From Pomphorhynchus laevis (lineage: Eukaryota > Acanthocephala > Palaeacanthocephala > Echinorhynchida > Pomphorhynchidae), in the NCBI GenBank assembly GCA_012934845.2, contig WNNJ02003028.1:186001-250000 (forward strand): a stretch of 64,000 bases of DNA, written 5' to 3'. Below the pieces are notes generated by a model, which had not been told where the DNA came from, ran no database searches, and saw only the letters and a program-made list of their open reading frames with translations. The first letter of the stretch is position 1, and each line of letters begins with the position of its first letter. A program made the position numbers and the translations under genes. Below are positions 44,914 through 56,418 of this stretch, piece by piece.

Positions 44914-46434
44914 GTTTTAATTTTTCCATCAGAGGAAGAGTTGCTGCAGCAAAGGCAACCATTGACAGCGGGTCCCCCTGTGTAAAACCCTCTTGGGATC
45001 TCATTGTTTCACCGTCAATTATCATAGTGGGATCATCATGATAAGTGTTTGTTAAAATGTTAACTAGTGGAAGACACACACTACTCATATTAGCCAAATC
45101 AAGTTTTCTATTAACGCGATTGAACGCGTTGTCAGCGTCTATAAGCAGCAGGCATTTGTAATTCTGTTCAAATAAACACGACCGAATGCACCGAACCACA
45201 TACTCCCGGCCACAACGTTGTCCCGCACATAATTGTGTATTTCCTGCAACTGATTGTATGTGCATAGAAATCGTTCTAATGACGACTTTGGCCATTATCC
45301 TACGATATACTTCGCCAATCCCGATTGACCTAATTCCATCAGACTTTTCTAAGGCAATCAACCTTGAGGCAATCAAAGCTACAGTTGATTCTCGTAGAAC
45401 AATTTCAGAGGCTAAACGTCTTGTCATACCAGCTAATGCTCGGCCAGCTTATCAGAATTGCGGTCAAACGATATCAGCATTTGTTTCCATGTTTGCGCGT
45501 CCACACCTGATGGCCCGGCTGCACCTGTCGTCTTCTTTGCCATCGATACTATATCCGCTCCCGTTATTTGATTGAATAAAGTGACATGAAACGGAAGTGT
45601 TCCTATCATAGAGTGCTTGATCAAACCTTCTTCGTGTAAATTCACGCCATGTGGATGTTTCTCACTTAAGGCCTGTTTGACAGTTAACTGCCCAACTTTT
45701 TCGTTCAATTTAAGACACTTGCCAAATGATGCTTTCCCATCAAGAGTTCTCACTGCTCCACCGATATTGCCTCTGAGCATGAGTCGTGTGAACGTCTTGT
45801 GCCAATTTTCCTCAACCTGATAATTTCCTTTCCCGTTTTTTGTATGTTGAAGGTAACGAGCCTCATCTAATAAATATTGAATCTTCCCAGCGCGCCACAA
45901 ATCGATCCTTTGAAGCAGAGCTTTTCGTACAATACTTGTTTTCCGAGATCGCAAACGCTGGAGAACGCACTGACATAATATGGTTACTTTTTTTAAAGCA
46001 CATTCTTGATCTATATCTTTGCAAGCAATTTCGAACAGCGCTGTTAGTTCGCCTATAAACTCTCTACTTTCGTTACACCTTGGCAATACACAACTGTTTG
46101 GACACCATTTGACAACTTCTTCATATATAGAATCAAAACAACCCGATTTTGACAGAATAACGCTTGACTCTTCATCGCTATTTTGCTGTTCATCTGTTGT
46201 TTGAGGGATGTTTGAGACGCGAGAAAAACAGTAGACTGAGTTTTCTGCCGGACTATTGTGTTCATTTATATCAATTGAAGCTACTGCCAGAGTTGGTGAA
46301 GCGTTGTTGCAACATTGCGCCCGACAGTTTACGCATGGGGTCTTGGACTTAGCGCATCTACATCTCTTACATTTGGCAGCAAAACCGTTACATGTGCAGC
46401 AAAGTATTTGGTTCGACGGCTTACCTCTGACCAT
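44849..46434 (-). pseudogene. Copy 1: N-terminal zinc cluster and reverse transcriptase
   Basis: MVRGKPSNQ opens the frame. Cysteines follow in CCTCNGFAAKCKRCRCAKSK then PCVNCRAQCCNN, a zinc cluster. The RT starts at GPSGVDAQTWKQM (near 45505). After one frameshift near 45430 it continues with RLIALEKSDGIRSIGIGEVY, LLIDADNAFNRVNR (motif A), EGFTQGDPLSMVAFA (motif B) and KWYADD (motif C, near 44870). The reading frame shifts again directly after YADD. The catalytic aspartates are all present. Confidence 0.8.
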
Positions 46435-46449
46435 TAATTGTTATTAAAT

Positions 46450-46700
46450 ATTACAATTACTTAATAATTGCCCACAAGTTTAATCAGGTTACAAATGTTG
46501 TTCTTGGTTAACTTTATGGATTGCCAATTCATTTAGATGTTAAAAGCACATGTTTTCTATTTATTATTTATTAATTATTTAGTTTAATTATTTATTTCCC
46601 ATTGTAAATGGATATTTACATATCCAATTAAAATTATTTTTATGAAACTGATTAGATCGAGCTAATTATAACCTCAATTACTGATTAATTGTTCAATACG
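46450..46700. other. Spacer
   Basis: AT-rich; nothing recognised. Confidence 0.5.
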
Positions 46701-46707
46701 TATACAG

Positions 46708-47013
46708 TTAGGTTACAAGTTTAAAAAGTGTGTCTTCGAACTGAGACTCAGGCAGACGTTTACGGTCTATTAGGAAGTGGATAATCCATCCAGCTAGCAT
46801 TTCTTGGGCAATTTTACAAATTTTATCTGAAGTGAATGTCAAATGTACGTTTCTAACTTCACTGGAATTGTTGCTATCTACGAATAGAATAATCTCCTTA
46901 CAAACCAAATTAACTTTCCATCCTAGCATCTGGTCATAAGACCATTCTTTCACTTCTTGGTATTTTGAAGATGCTAATTTTACACCGCAATCCTCTATCA
47001 AAAATATTGCCTC
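46708..47013 (-). CDS. Candidate last exon of a host gene
   Basis: An open frame of about 101 codons from a possible acceptor (TTATAG at 47014) to TAA. The sequence is complex and evenly composed: EAIFLIEDCGVKLASSKYQ, EVKEWSYDQMLGWKVNL, EIILFVDSNNSSEVRNVHL, TSDKICKIAQEMLAGWII. Alternating strands (a ...W-x-x-x-x-x-x-W-x-V... turn, then I-x-L-x-V, then a final amphipathic helix ending FLIDRKRL) resemble the C-terminal PH-like lobe of FERM domains. That is inference from pattern only. No other exon of the gene was identified upstream on this strand. Confidence 0.4.
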   Translation of the reverse strand, partial: EAIFLIEDCGVKLASSKYQEVKEWSYDQMLGWKVNLVCKEIILFVDSNNSSEVRNVHLTFTSDKICKIAQEMLAGWIIHFLIDRKRLPESQFEDTLFKLVT

Positions 47014-47049
47014 CTATAATGATATACAAACAGGATTTAAATGATTTCA

Positions 47050-48095
47050 GGCAAAAGGCAATAAATTAATAACAATTAATAAAATATAACAACAATTAAC
47101 AATTATAATATAACTATAAAAGCAAATGGTTAGTGCACCCTTTGCTTTTCTAAATGTGTAAACAATTATTTTTATATTTAAATAATTTTTAATAATTTGT
47201 AACAGCTTATTTTTGCAACTAGAAAGTTGATATGTTTGTATGATGTGGCAGCCACGAAAGAATCGACAAAACGATACCAGATACCGTTTCGTCATTATTT
47301 TGACTAATCAGTGCCATATACCTCCCACTACTGGATGCATAGGAGGACCGGCAACTTATGTTTGCAACTAGAAAGTATATTTGAATATGTTATTAGAATG
47401 TCATACCGTAAATGTTATCATTTATTTATAAAATTTAAAATAATAAATTTTAATATTTCATTTTTTTATGATTTCTTAAAACAAACTTGATTTTATTTAG
47501 CTAATATTGCAAGTATACAGCATGTCGTCAGCCTTCACTAGTTTACTTAAGATGTTTGGAATGATTTAATTTGATTATAATTGAATAAATTATTAAATGT
47601 TATCATTGTATACCTTTATGACCACATACTTCTAATGCGATCCTTCTTAGATAAACTCAATACTTTACATTTTAAAGACTCAGTATTGCATACTAAGTAT
47701 TGATGGTATCATATTGAATATCAATGGTATCGCATTGCATAAAAACGCATTTATATAAAGAAGTGGACTAAGTCAAAATTGTGAAGGTATTTATTTTCAA
47801 TATGATCATGCAAATATGCAAATGTAAAAGTTCTGTTCAACCAATGCTTTATGGAGCGGCTCATAATTTAAATAACTGTATTTACAGTTAGAGTTTATAA
47901 ACTTTGTAAATTAATATTTAACTTAGTTCAATGCCGTGTTTATTATATCCAGTTCTTTTAGATATAAACCCATTTCAGTTTACCTGAATAAAATACTAAA
48001 AAACATCAAAACTTTGATGTAGATTTAAAATTACTGTATATAAACAGTTATATAATTTACAATTTTTATATAATGAATTAAATTCTTAATTTGTT
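47050..48095. other. AT-rich stretch, no gene
   Basis: If 46708-47013 is a last exon, this may be its intron. No further exon is recognised. Confidence 0.45.
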
Positions 48096-48099
48096 AAGT

Positions 48100-49640
48100 T
48101 GATTAATAGTGAAAGCTCGAATATATCTAAGATAAACATATGGAAAGATTATATATTTGATAAAATTAAAAATAAAATGAAAATAACTGACAATTATAAA
48201 AGGAAAGATAAAATTAATAAAGATATGTGAACTTACTAAATTAAAGGATAACTATATAATAACAACTATTGATAAAGCTAGTAATAACTTTGTCTTCATA
48301 TGCAAAAAGCTTTATTATGATATACTAATGAAAGAGGTTAATTCTAATGATAGAAATGTAAATCCAACATATGAACGTAGTGAGTTGAGTTTAGAAACAA
48401 TTATTACAAGTCACTGTTCTATAATGGATAAAAAGGGTATAAAGGTTGAATTAGATAATAAAACTATACCTATATTATATTGGAATCCAAAATTACATAA
48501 AAATCCAATAAAACCTAGGTTCATATGTAGTGCGTTTAAATGTACATTAAAACCACTTTCTGTCTATATGAATAAAATACTTAAAGTAATTAAAGCACAT
48601 TTTAAAAAATATTGCAAGGTAATCGAAATTAATACTTGTATAAAACACTATTTCAGTATTAATTCTACAAAAGAATTTTTAGAACAGACAAAAGGAATAA
48701 ATTTTCAAAATATAAATACATACGAGTTTAGTACGCTTTATACAAATCTAGATTTAGTAGATTTTAAAGAAGCGTTAGTAAAATTAATTAACCTTATATT
48801 CGGAAAAAGATATACATATTTAATAACTATGACGTCTAACTAACAAAAATTAAACCATCAAATAAATATAAATATATGGATAAAATTGAATTAATAGAAT
48901 TCTTAAATATTTTAATAAATCAACATTATTTAAAAGTAGGGACATCAATATTTCGATAAATAAACGGTGTTCAATAGGAAGTACTAGTAGCCCAATTATA
49001 ACTGACTTATTTTTAAGCTTTATAGAATATGAATTTGTTCATACTGTTTAAAAAATAAATCTAAATTATATAAAGATATGAAAAATATGTTTCGATATAT
49101 TGATAATATATGGGTATTTTACTCTAATTATTTTATACAATAATTTAAAATGCAAAATTTTTGAATTTTATTATTAAATCATCAAGTAAATATAAATATA
49201 TGGATAACATTGAATTAATAGAATCCTTAAATATTTTAATAAATCAAAATTATTTAAAGGTAGAGACATCTATATTCAGACAAGTAAAATGTGTTTCAAT
49301 AAGAGGTAATAGTAGCCCAATTATAGCTGACTTATTTTTAAGCTTTATAGAATATGAATTTGTTCATAACGATCCCATTACAATAAACATATTTTTGCAT
49401 GAGCATTCATGCATACAATATAATATAAGATATAATACATTAAATAATGAAATTTTAAGAATTGCAACAATATGTAATGATATTGGCTTTCTTTAAAATC
49501 ATTTAAATAATTTAATAGATAAATATTTAAACTAGGTTGCCATAAAAATATTATCAAACAGAAAATAGTAAAATATATAAATCAAAAAGCATTATTAAAA
49601 ATATGTTTAAACTCTTAAGCGGAAACCTTTTTATGGATTA
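48100..49640 (+). mobile_element. Penelope-like reverse transcriptase copy (plus)
   Basis: The most complete 5' RT segment of the family here. The open frame 48328-48843 encodes LYWNPKLHKNPIKPRFICSA (upstream motif) and NTYEFSTLYTNLDLVDFKEA (motif A, with Glu where the catalytic Asp is expected). Two partial, partly duplicated blocks follow. The second (49161-49496) has the motif B string RGNSSPIIADLFLSF joined directly to the 3' tail, so motif C is missing. No endonuclease domain is seen. Decayed, with several breaks. Confidence 0.7.
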
Positions 49641-49930
49641 AATGCATTTGCCCCGCTGTTCTGCTGTTTCAGGGAATACGCGACAAAACCTGATAAAATT
49701 TTAATTCTTCCTGAAAACCTCTTATCTTTATTCTAATACATCGTATATTATTTAGTAGTTAGTTCATAAAAATTGATTTTTATTTTGAATTCTAACTTAA
49801 TATAAATGTAAATTATATAAAATCTGTTATAATTATTTATAAGTTATAATTATTCATCTTTATTTTAAATACAAAGAGCAGTTAGCTGATCTAATCATTA
49901 AGTTGAGTTATAGAAGCCGGAACATTATAA
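49640..49930 (+). repeat. Terminal and subterminal region of Penelope-like element
   Basis: Contains TTTGCCCCGCTG, then AACCTCTTATCTTTATTCTAATACATCGT, then a region matching 13740-13850, ending with CAGTTAGCTGATCTAATC. It continues directly from the RT copy at 48100-49640, which links the dispersed repeats at 13-15 kb to this family. Confidence 0.55.
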
Positions 49931-50089
49931 CATAGCGGTTCCGACATACAATTCATATAATTAATAAATTTTTAAAAATGTGTATCCTTTAAAATATGAA
50001 TTAAATAAATTCTTAAAATTAAAATAATTATTTTATAAATATTATTATAAAATAATAATAATAATTATAATACTATAATATTATTACAG

Positions 50090-51400
50090 AACCTAGTGGA
50101 GATTGCTATTTTCGACCCACAAGTCGCGTACAATGCTCTGACATACTCACTACAACATAAGATGACTTACGCGAAGAGGACTTGTCGCTTTCGGTTCGAG
50201 CAACTCCTGACACTCGATGAACATATCCGTCACAGCTTGATCCCTAAAATAACTGGTATATCAAACGTACCTGAAACACTTAGGCAAATTTTCAGCCTTC
50301 CGGCGATATTGGGTGGGCTCGGAATCGTAGACCATCATGTCGATCCGGGTAAAGAATACGAATAGTATCTACGTGCTTGTCAATCACATGTTTCAAACAA
50401 TAGGGAACAACATACTTATATCGTCAAATCCGTTAAGAACGAAAATGAAATTACAATTAAACGACGCCGCGATCAAATAATTCAAGTCAGTGATGCGACC
50501 AGATGTTCATCTCTAGAATTTGCGTCGGAGAAAGGAGCGTCGAATTGGTTGACAACAAAACCAATCGAAGCAGACGGGTTCCGTTTATCCCCACACGAGT
50601 TTAGGGACGCTGTGAATGGTCGATATGGACTAACACCTACGGATGCACCTGCGCATTGTAGTTGTGGTACTGAGAATAGCACAGTTCACTCGCTCTCGTG
50701 CGGTAGAGGCGCACTCACAATCATAAGGCATAACCTAATACGTGACACACTTGCCAACCTTTTGACTGAAGTCACTCCGTGTGTCGCAATTGAGCCCGTG
50801 CTGAGTCCTATAGATCCCTCCATTCAGTTCAAGTCAACTACAAATTCACGTGATAGTGAAGCGAGACTTGATGTCGTGTGCACGGGTCTGTTCGGAAGAC
50901 GAAACGAGAGCGTCTTTATGGACGTTGCTGTATTAAATTGTCATGCTGTTTCTTATTCTGGGAGATCGCCTTCATCAGTCCACAACTATCACGAGTCGCG
51001 CAAAAACGCCCGTAACCTTGAACGTATTGTAACTGTAGATAGGGCCAAATTCACACCGATAGTGTTTTCATCTTCTGGAGGCGTTGAAAAGACCGGAGAT
51101 TGCGTTCTGAAAGCATTAGCCATGATGTTGGCCAATAAGCGCGAAATAGACTATGCGACGTGTATCGCACTTATCCTACGAAGGATAAGTTTCTCCCTTG
51201 CGCGATCAACTTCTATGGGTCTTCGCAGCTCCCGCTCTGCATTTCACCGGTTCGAGCACGGACAGCAAATCCATTCGGGGATAATTAGTCGTGGATCCGC
51301 TACGGATGGCTGAGATTTTAATGAAGAGTCTTAAATTTAATGATTATATTAGGGCCCATTTGCGGGTAACTTTTTGATTGTAATTTTTAATTGTATTATT
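50090..51400 (+). mobile_element. LINE-like element with C-terminal nuclease, copy 2 (5'-truncated)
   Basis: Only the C-terminal part remains. The frame begins at about 50090 (LVEIAIFDPQVAYNALTYSL) and runs to TGA at 51311-51313 with a single in-frame TAG at 50363-50365. It contains LPAILGGLGIVDHHV, APAHCSCGTENSTVHSLSC (zinc motif), TIIRHNLIRDTLANLL, ARLDVVCTGLFG and SVFMDVAVLNCHA (PD-(D/E)XK-like Asp residues), then YHESRKNARNLERI and FTPIVFSSSGG. 5' truncation is typical of target-primed reverse transcription. The tail has GGGCCCATTTGCGGG (51352-51366) and a TATAATAAAAACT polyadenylation-like string. The protein differs substantially from copy 1, so they are separate lineages. Confidence 0.82.
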
Positions 51401-51419
51401 ATTGTTTTATAATAAAAAC

Positions 51420-52620
51420 TTGTGCTTTAAAAAATAAATAATACTATTAAATATTGATGTTATTATTTTTTAAATATTATTATATTTATTTTAATATTTT
51501 CCCACTGTGTACTTAATGTCAATCATAGATATGAATTACGTAAGCATCCAATCTACAAAATAGAGCACACAGCAACTGATCACTTGAGACGAAGCTTCTT
51601 ATTTCAAGTTCTATCATACTTACAAAACTGTTAAAAAAATTGCCTTTTCATAACCGTTTTAATAACTATGTTGCTTTCATTCGAGTGGCTAATATAGTTA
51701 CCAGTAGATTGTTAGTATTATTTTGTGATAAAGGCTTCTTGATTGATTAAATATTAATGTTATTATTATTTAAATATTATTATATTTATTTTACAAAATA
51801 CATAGGCTCTGATTTTTTCAGTATCAAGGATGATTTTGAAGCGCGCACTACCATACACTATAAAATACAATAAAATTAAATTATAAATTCACTATTTTAA
51901 AATATTAGATATCTAAACTTTATATATTTATTTGATTTTTCAATATTTATCTTGTTACCAAAATCAAATTACTGCTTATGTATACTGGTTGGAAATTCAG
52001 TATAAACTAAACCACTAGAAGAGACAACATACACAAACTTACGTTACATTTTTGCGATTCAGCTGTTGATACAACCACTGGAAACATTGAACATCGAGTA
52101 GAGTCGATTAAGATGTAATAATTAATTAAACGTATTTTCTGCTGTTGATTTTCAATGTCATTGCCCAATATATCCTTAACATCGTATTTAAAGTGAGTAA
52201 AATATAAATATATAGATTTAAAGAGTATTTTTCAAATTAAATATTTGAAAAATATTTAATTAGTATTTAATATTTAATAAGTATTTACAAATTAAATACG
52301 AAGACTCAAATTTCGTAAGTATAGAGTTCTGTCAAATAACTGTGATTTTCTCTATGTCTAATTGTATCACGGGGAATTTTAAAGCAAATGAAATATTAAG
52401 CTTAATTTTTGATATTAAAGACACCAGAATGTCTTCAGATAGTGTGCTTTTTACTGGTGAAGTATTATGAAATTAAAATAAAATAAAATTAAGAGTGAGT
52501 TAATTTTACTTGATTTTCAAATCAAGCCAGCTTTCAAGAGAAAGCTATGCTGATCGGGCCTTATTTCTGGTATATTACCTTTTATCACCTTTTATGAGCG
52601 TATATAATTTTTTAATATTG
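51420..52620. other. AT-rich stretch, no gene
   Basis: Nothing recognised beyond duplicated AT-rich strings (TATTGATGTTATTATT at 51450 and again near 51750). Confidence 0.5.
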
Positions 52621-52628
52621 TTTTCAAT

Positions 52629-52965
52629 CCTACATTTCACGTTTCGACGCTTATTGTATGCTTTCTCCGTACACTGGTGCTGATCAGATTCGAACTCAGG
52701 ACGTCTGTATCACGATTCAACGTTACATACACTAGACTGACTGTTCCAGTGGTGTAAATATACATTTTTGTATATTACTTTTGGTAGGGGATCGTATTCC
52801 AACGATCTATTAGAAACCTACCTTAGGTGTGTGATCCGCTAGTTGGATCACTAGTTTTTCATGTTGCAACTTGCAATGAATGTTTTCAATAGTACTAGAT
52901 TGCATCTGTGAGCTAAATTTTTTTTTCTGATTGTGGCACGATATTATTATTACAGGTATTGATAT
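52629..52965 (-). mobile_element. Dispersed SINE-like copy
   Basis: Minus strand. It has the repeat's 5' part: GTGCCACAATCAG block at the high-coordinate end, CAGATGCAATC, the GATCC...GGATC palindrome, the tRNA-like head with B-box string GAGTTCGAATCTGATC, and ends at the GTCGAAACGTGAAATGTAGG block. It retains a more tRNA-like GTTCGAATC than most array units. The 3' portion with CTGATGAGACCC is missing. Confidence 0.75.
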
Positions 52966-52969
52966 TAGA

Positions 52970-54595
52970 GCATTACATGTTTTGTAGGCAGTAAAATACT
53001 TGGTATTAAATAATTGGTATGAAGTATTAAATTCAATTATCTTTAGCCGTTAGTTATTAGAATTGTAAAAGTTATTGACTAAAAAGTTATTTAAACTTCT
53101 ACAAACAGTTGTGGATAGTGAATTAATAATTTATTAATTCAATTTAAGTTGATACACATGTTGCTTCAATCTTATTTAAAATTAACTAAAAATATAATCA
53201 ACTCTGATAGCTTACTTCAGACATACTAAATAGAATAGTCAGCATAAATAACCGAAATGTGAAACATAGGTATAGAATCAGTAGACAAAGAGGTTAAGCA
53301 ATATTGAAATACGATATAATGTTGTTGGCTTATAAATAGAATTAAAGCAACGTGCAGAATAAAAAAGCCATCAAAATTTCAATTGTAATTTAATAAAATA
53401 TTAAATAAGTTTGCATTTATTAAACTGAAATTACAAGACACTTACAGAAGCGCTTGCCATTTTTAGAGCTTGGAGCCATAATTTGAACTCATTTTGCTAA
53501 AATATAATTTTAATGTCTCAGTTGGGAAAGGTATTGAATTAAATAAAAATTTTATCACTTATGAAAAACTAAAATTTTAAATTAAAAAGGAAATTAAAGA
53601 ACATCAATCAAATAAGCTCATATAAGACTAATTATAAACGCGCATTAATCATTTTAAAAACAAATAATCAAATATTAAATTTATAGCTCACATGCATCTT
53701 AATGTCTATAAATAAATTCGCATTTGCTTTCTTATAAGAGACAACTTACACTAAAAGTTAGAAGATGAATAATCGATTAGGACAATGCTGCGGTTACATA
53801 TGTTTTAGCACTAAAAATTATTTATAAATAAAACTTTAGTTTTGTATCTTTATAATTCACTTCTGTCCATTTGATAAATATTAGATCTATTGAAATGCAT
53901 ATGATATTTCATGGGATGCTCACACTTAAATGATATTTAAATGAGTTAATTATAATTTAAGAGTAAAGATACCTTAAAATTTTTGAAACTTGTATTTGTA
54001 AGTTATAAATGATATTTGAATAAATTTACTAAAATTAAATTTCATATTAAAGCAAAAATAATCGTAAGAGATAAGATTAAGAGATATTGTCAGAACTATG
54101 AATGCTTTTAAAGAAAATACTTATAACTATAAATATTTTAAATTTCCCTACTGATGACACTCAAAAGTTGAAACAGCATAGAGTTAGTTTATGTTGTTTG
54201 AGTCTTCCCAATTGATCCAATCATAATAGAAATAGGCGGGAAAAGTAATTTATTTGTTTATAAATATTTTAAAATTACAAAATTTGAAATTAAATATTTT
54301 ATGGTAATTTAAAACAATATTGATAGTTATTATAATTAACCAAATATTTTGACAAAGTATAAATTTTATTTGTAATGTGTGTTAAGTAAATCAAATTAAA
54401 TAAATATAGTCTTTAACATTTCTAAAATTAAAATTAATTATATTTTTTGAAATTATAAAAATTTCCTATTTTGACAAATGTTAGATATAAACAATGTTAT
54501 AAAATTTTTTTAGTATAAATGAAGAAGTATTAATCGTGCATTTCTAGTACTTAGCATTCCATAGAAAAAATAAAAAAATGAACATAAAATTTTTT
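52970..54595. other. AT-rich stretch, no gene
   Basis: No coding frame or repeat of note. Confidence 0.5.
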
Positions 54596-54646
54596 TCATC
54601 CAACAATGTATATACAACAATATATATCTGCACAACTGAAGCAGCC

Positions 54647-54700
54647 AGCCAAGTAGATGTAGCGTTGAATCAAGATACAGACGTACCGAGTTCAAATCCG
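54647..54700 (+). promoter_or_regulatory. RNA polymerase III type-2 promoter-like boxes (first array unit)
   Basis: An A-box-like CAGCCAAGTAGA (54647-54658) and a B box GTTCAAATCC (54690-54699) are spaced as in tRNA genes. The B box fits GWTCRANNC fully. The A box matches most of TRGYNNARNNGG but starts with C and ends with A. Pairing between CAGCC-side and TAGC-side bases gives a partial D stem. The pair of boxes recurs in nearly all units. Confidence 0.6.
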
Positions 54701-54734
54701 ATCAGCATCAGTGTACGGAGAAAGCAGATAATAA

Positions 54735-54781
54735 GGGTCGAAACGTGAAATGTAGGTCTGGGTCAGTAGCTGATGAGACCC
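54735..54781 (+). ncRNA. Permuted hammerhead-like core (first array unit)
   Basis: GGGTCGAAAC (54735-54744) lies 25 bases before CTGATGAGACCC (54770-54781). GACCC and GGGTC form a perfect five-pair stem II with the usual G-C closing pair, but the GAAA half comes first (stem-II-open, type II order). ACG...TGT could give a short stem III and GTA a cleavage site. I find no good stem I. The motif recurs along the array with some units mutated. Confidence 0.35.
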
Positions 54782-56418
54782 ACCCAGACTGATTAGTAGC
54801 CTACTGATGTATCAAGAATAGGAACAATACCTGTGAGGATAATATCGTGCCACAATCAAAAAAAATCGTTAGCAAAATAATATTTTTATTTCACCATTCG
54901 ACATTCCTTGGATATTCAAGAATATCAACACTGGACTATATTCAACAACACTGGACCAACCAGCAAAGTAGATGTATCGTTGAATCAAGATACAGACGTA
55001 CTGAGTTCAAATCAGATCAGCATCAGTGTACGGAGAAAGCAGATAATAAGCGTCGGAACGTGAAATGTAGGTCTGGGTCAGCAGCTGATGAGACCCACCC
55101 ATACTGATTAGTAGCCTACTGCTGTATCAAAAATAGGAACAATACCTGTGAGGATAATATCGTGCCCCAATCGAAAAAAAAATTAGTTAGCAAAATAATA
55201 TTTTCATTTCATCATTCGACATTCATTAGATATTCAAGAATATCAACACTGGAACATATTCAACAACACTGGACCAACCAGCAAAGTAGATGTATCGTTG
55301 AATCAAGATACAGACGTACTGAGTTCAAATCAGATCAGCATCAGTGTACGGAGAAAGCAGATAATAAGCGTCGAAACGTGAAATGTAGGTCTGGGTCAGA
55401 AGCTGATGAGACCCACCCATACTGATTAGTAGCGTACTGCTGTATCAAGAATATGAACAATACCTGTGAGGATAATATTGTGACACAACCAGAAGAATTT
55501 CAGCACACAGATGCATTAAAGTTAAATTTAAAAAAAGCATTCATTGCAAGTGGCAGCATGAAAAATAGAGATCCGGTTAGAGGATCACAGAACTAGGTGG
55601 GTTTCAAACAGATCAATAGAATAGATCCCCTACTGAAAGTAATAAACAACAATATATATCTACACAACTGAAGCAGCCAGCCAAGTAGATGTAGTGTTGA
55701 ATCAAGATACAGACGTACCGAGTTCAAATCCGATCAGCATCAGTGTACGGAGAAAGCAGATAATAAGGGTCGAAACGTGAAATGTAGGTCTGGGTCAGCA
55801 GCTGATGAGACCGACTCAGACTGATTAGTAGCCTACTGCTGTATCAAAAATAGGAACAATACCTGTGAGGATAATATCGTGCCACAATCGAAAAAAAAAT
55901 TAGTTAGCAAAATAATATTTTCATTTCATCATTCGACATTCATTAGATATTCAAGAATATCAACACTGGACCATATTCAACAACACTGGACCAACCAGCA
56001 AAGTAGATGTATCGTTGAATCAAGATACAGACGTACTGAGTTCAAATCAGATCAGCATCAGTGTACGGAGAAAGCAGATAATAAGCGTCGAAACGTGAAA
56101 TGTAGGTCTGGGTCAGAAGCTGATGAGACCCACCCATACTGATTAGTAGCGTACTGCTGTATCAAGAATATGAACAATACCTGTGAGGATAATATTGTGA
56201 CACAACCAGAAGAATTTCAGCACACATATGCATTAAAGTTAAATTTAAAAAAAGCATTCATTGCAAGTGGCAGCATGAAAAATAGAGATCCGGCTAGAGG
56301 ATCACAGAACTAGGTAAGTTTCAAATAGATCAATAGAATAGATCCCCTACTGAAAGTAATAAACAAAAATATATATCTACACAACTGAAGCAGCCAGCCA
56401 AGTAGATGTAGTGTTGAA

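Larger units (their letters stand above)
43331..46434 (-). mobile_element. LINE-like element with C-terminal zinc motif and PD-(D/E)XK nuclease, copy 1
   Basis: One element read from 46434 down to 43331: an N-terminal Cys-rich domain, reverse transcriptase, a CxC...H...C zinc motif, an RHN-x-IRD block and a nuclease-like C-terminus. The domain order matches non-LTR elements with a restriction-like endonuclease (R2/R4/CRE type), although the exact clade is not certain. Three open frames (46434-45433, 45427-44849, 44913-43879) and a last one (43699-43331) cover it, broken at about four points. The minus-strand 3' end carries GGGCCCATTTGCGGG, shared with the copy at 50090-51400. Confidence 0.8.

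Noticed and set aside
43365-46447. Plus-strand frames over the 43.3-46.4 kb element
   Set aside because: Antisense shadows of the minus-strand RT and nuclease frames, which carry the recognisable motifs.
54647-54720. True tRNA genes in the array
   Set aside because: Only A- and B-box-like strings and partial stems are present; no full acceptor stem or regular anticodon arm can be drawn.
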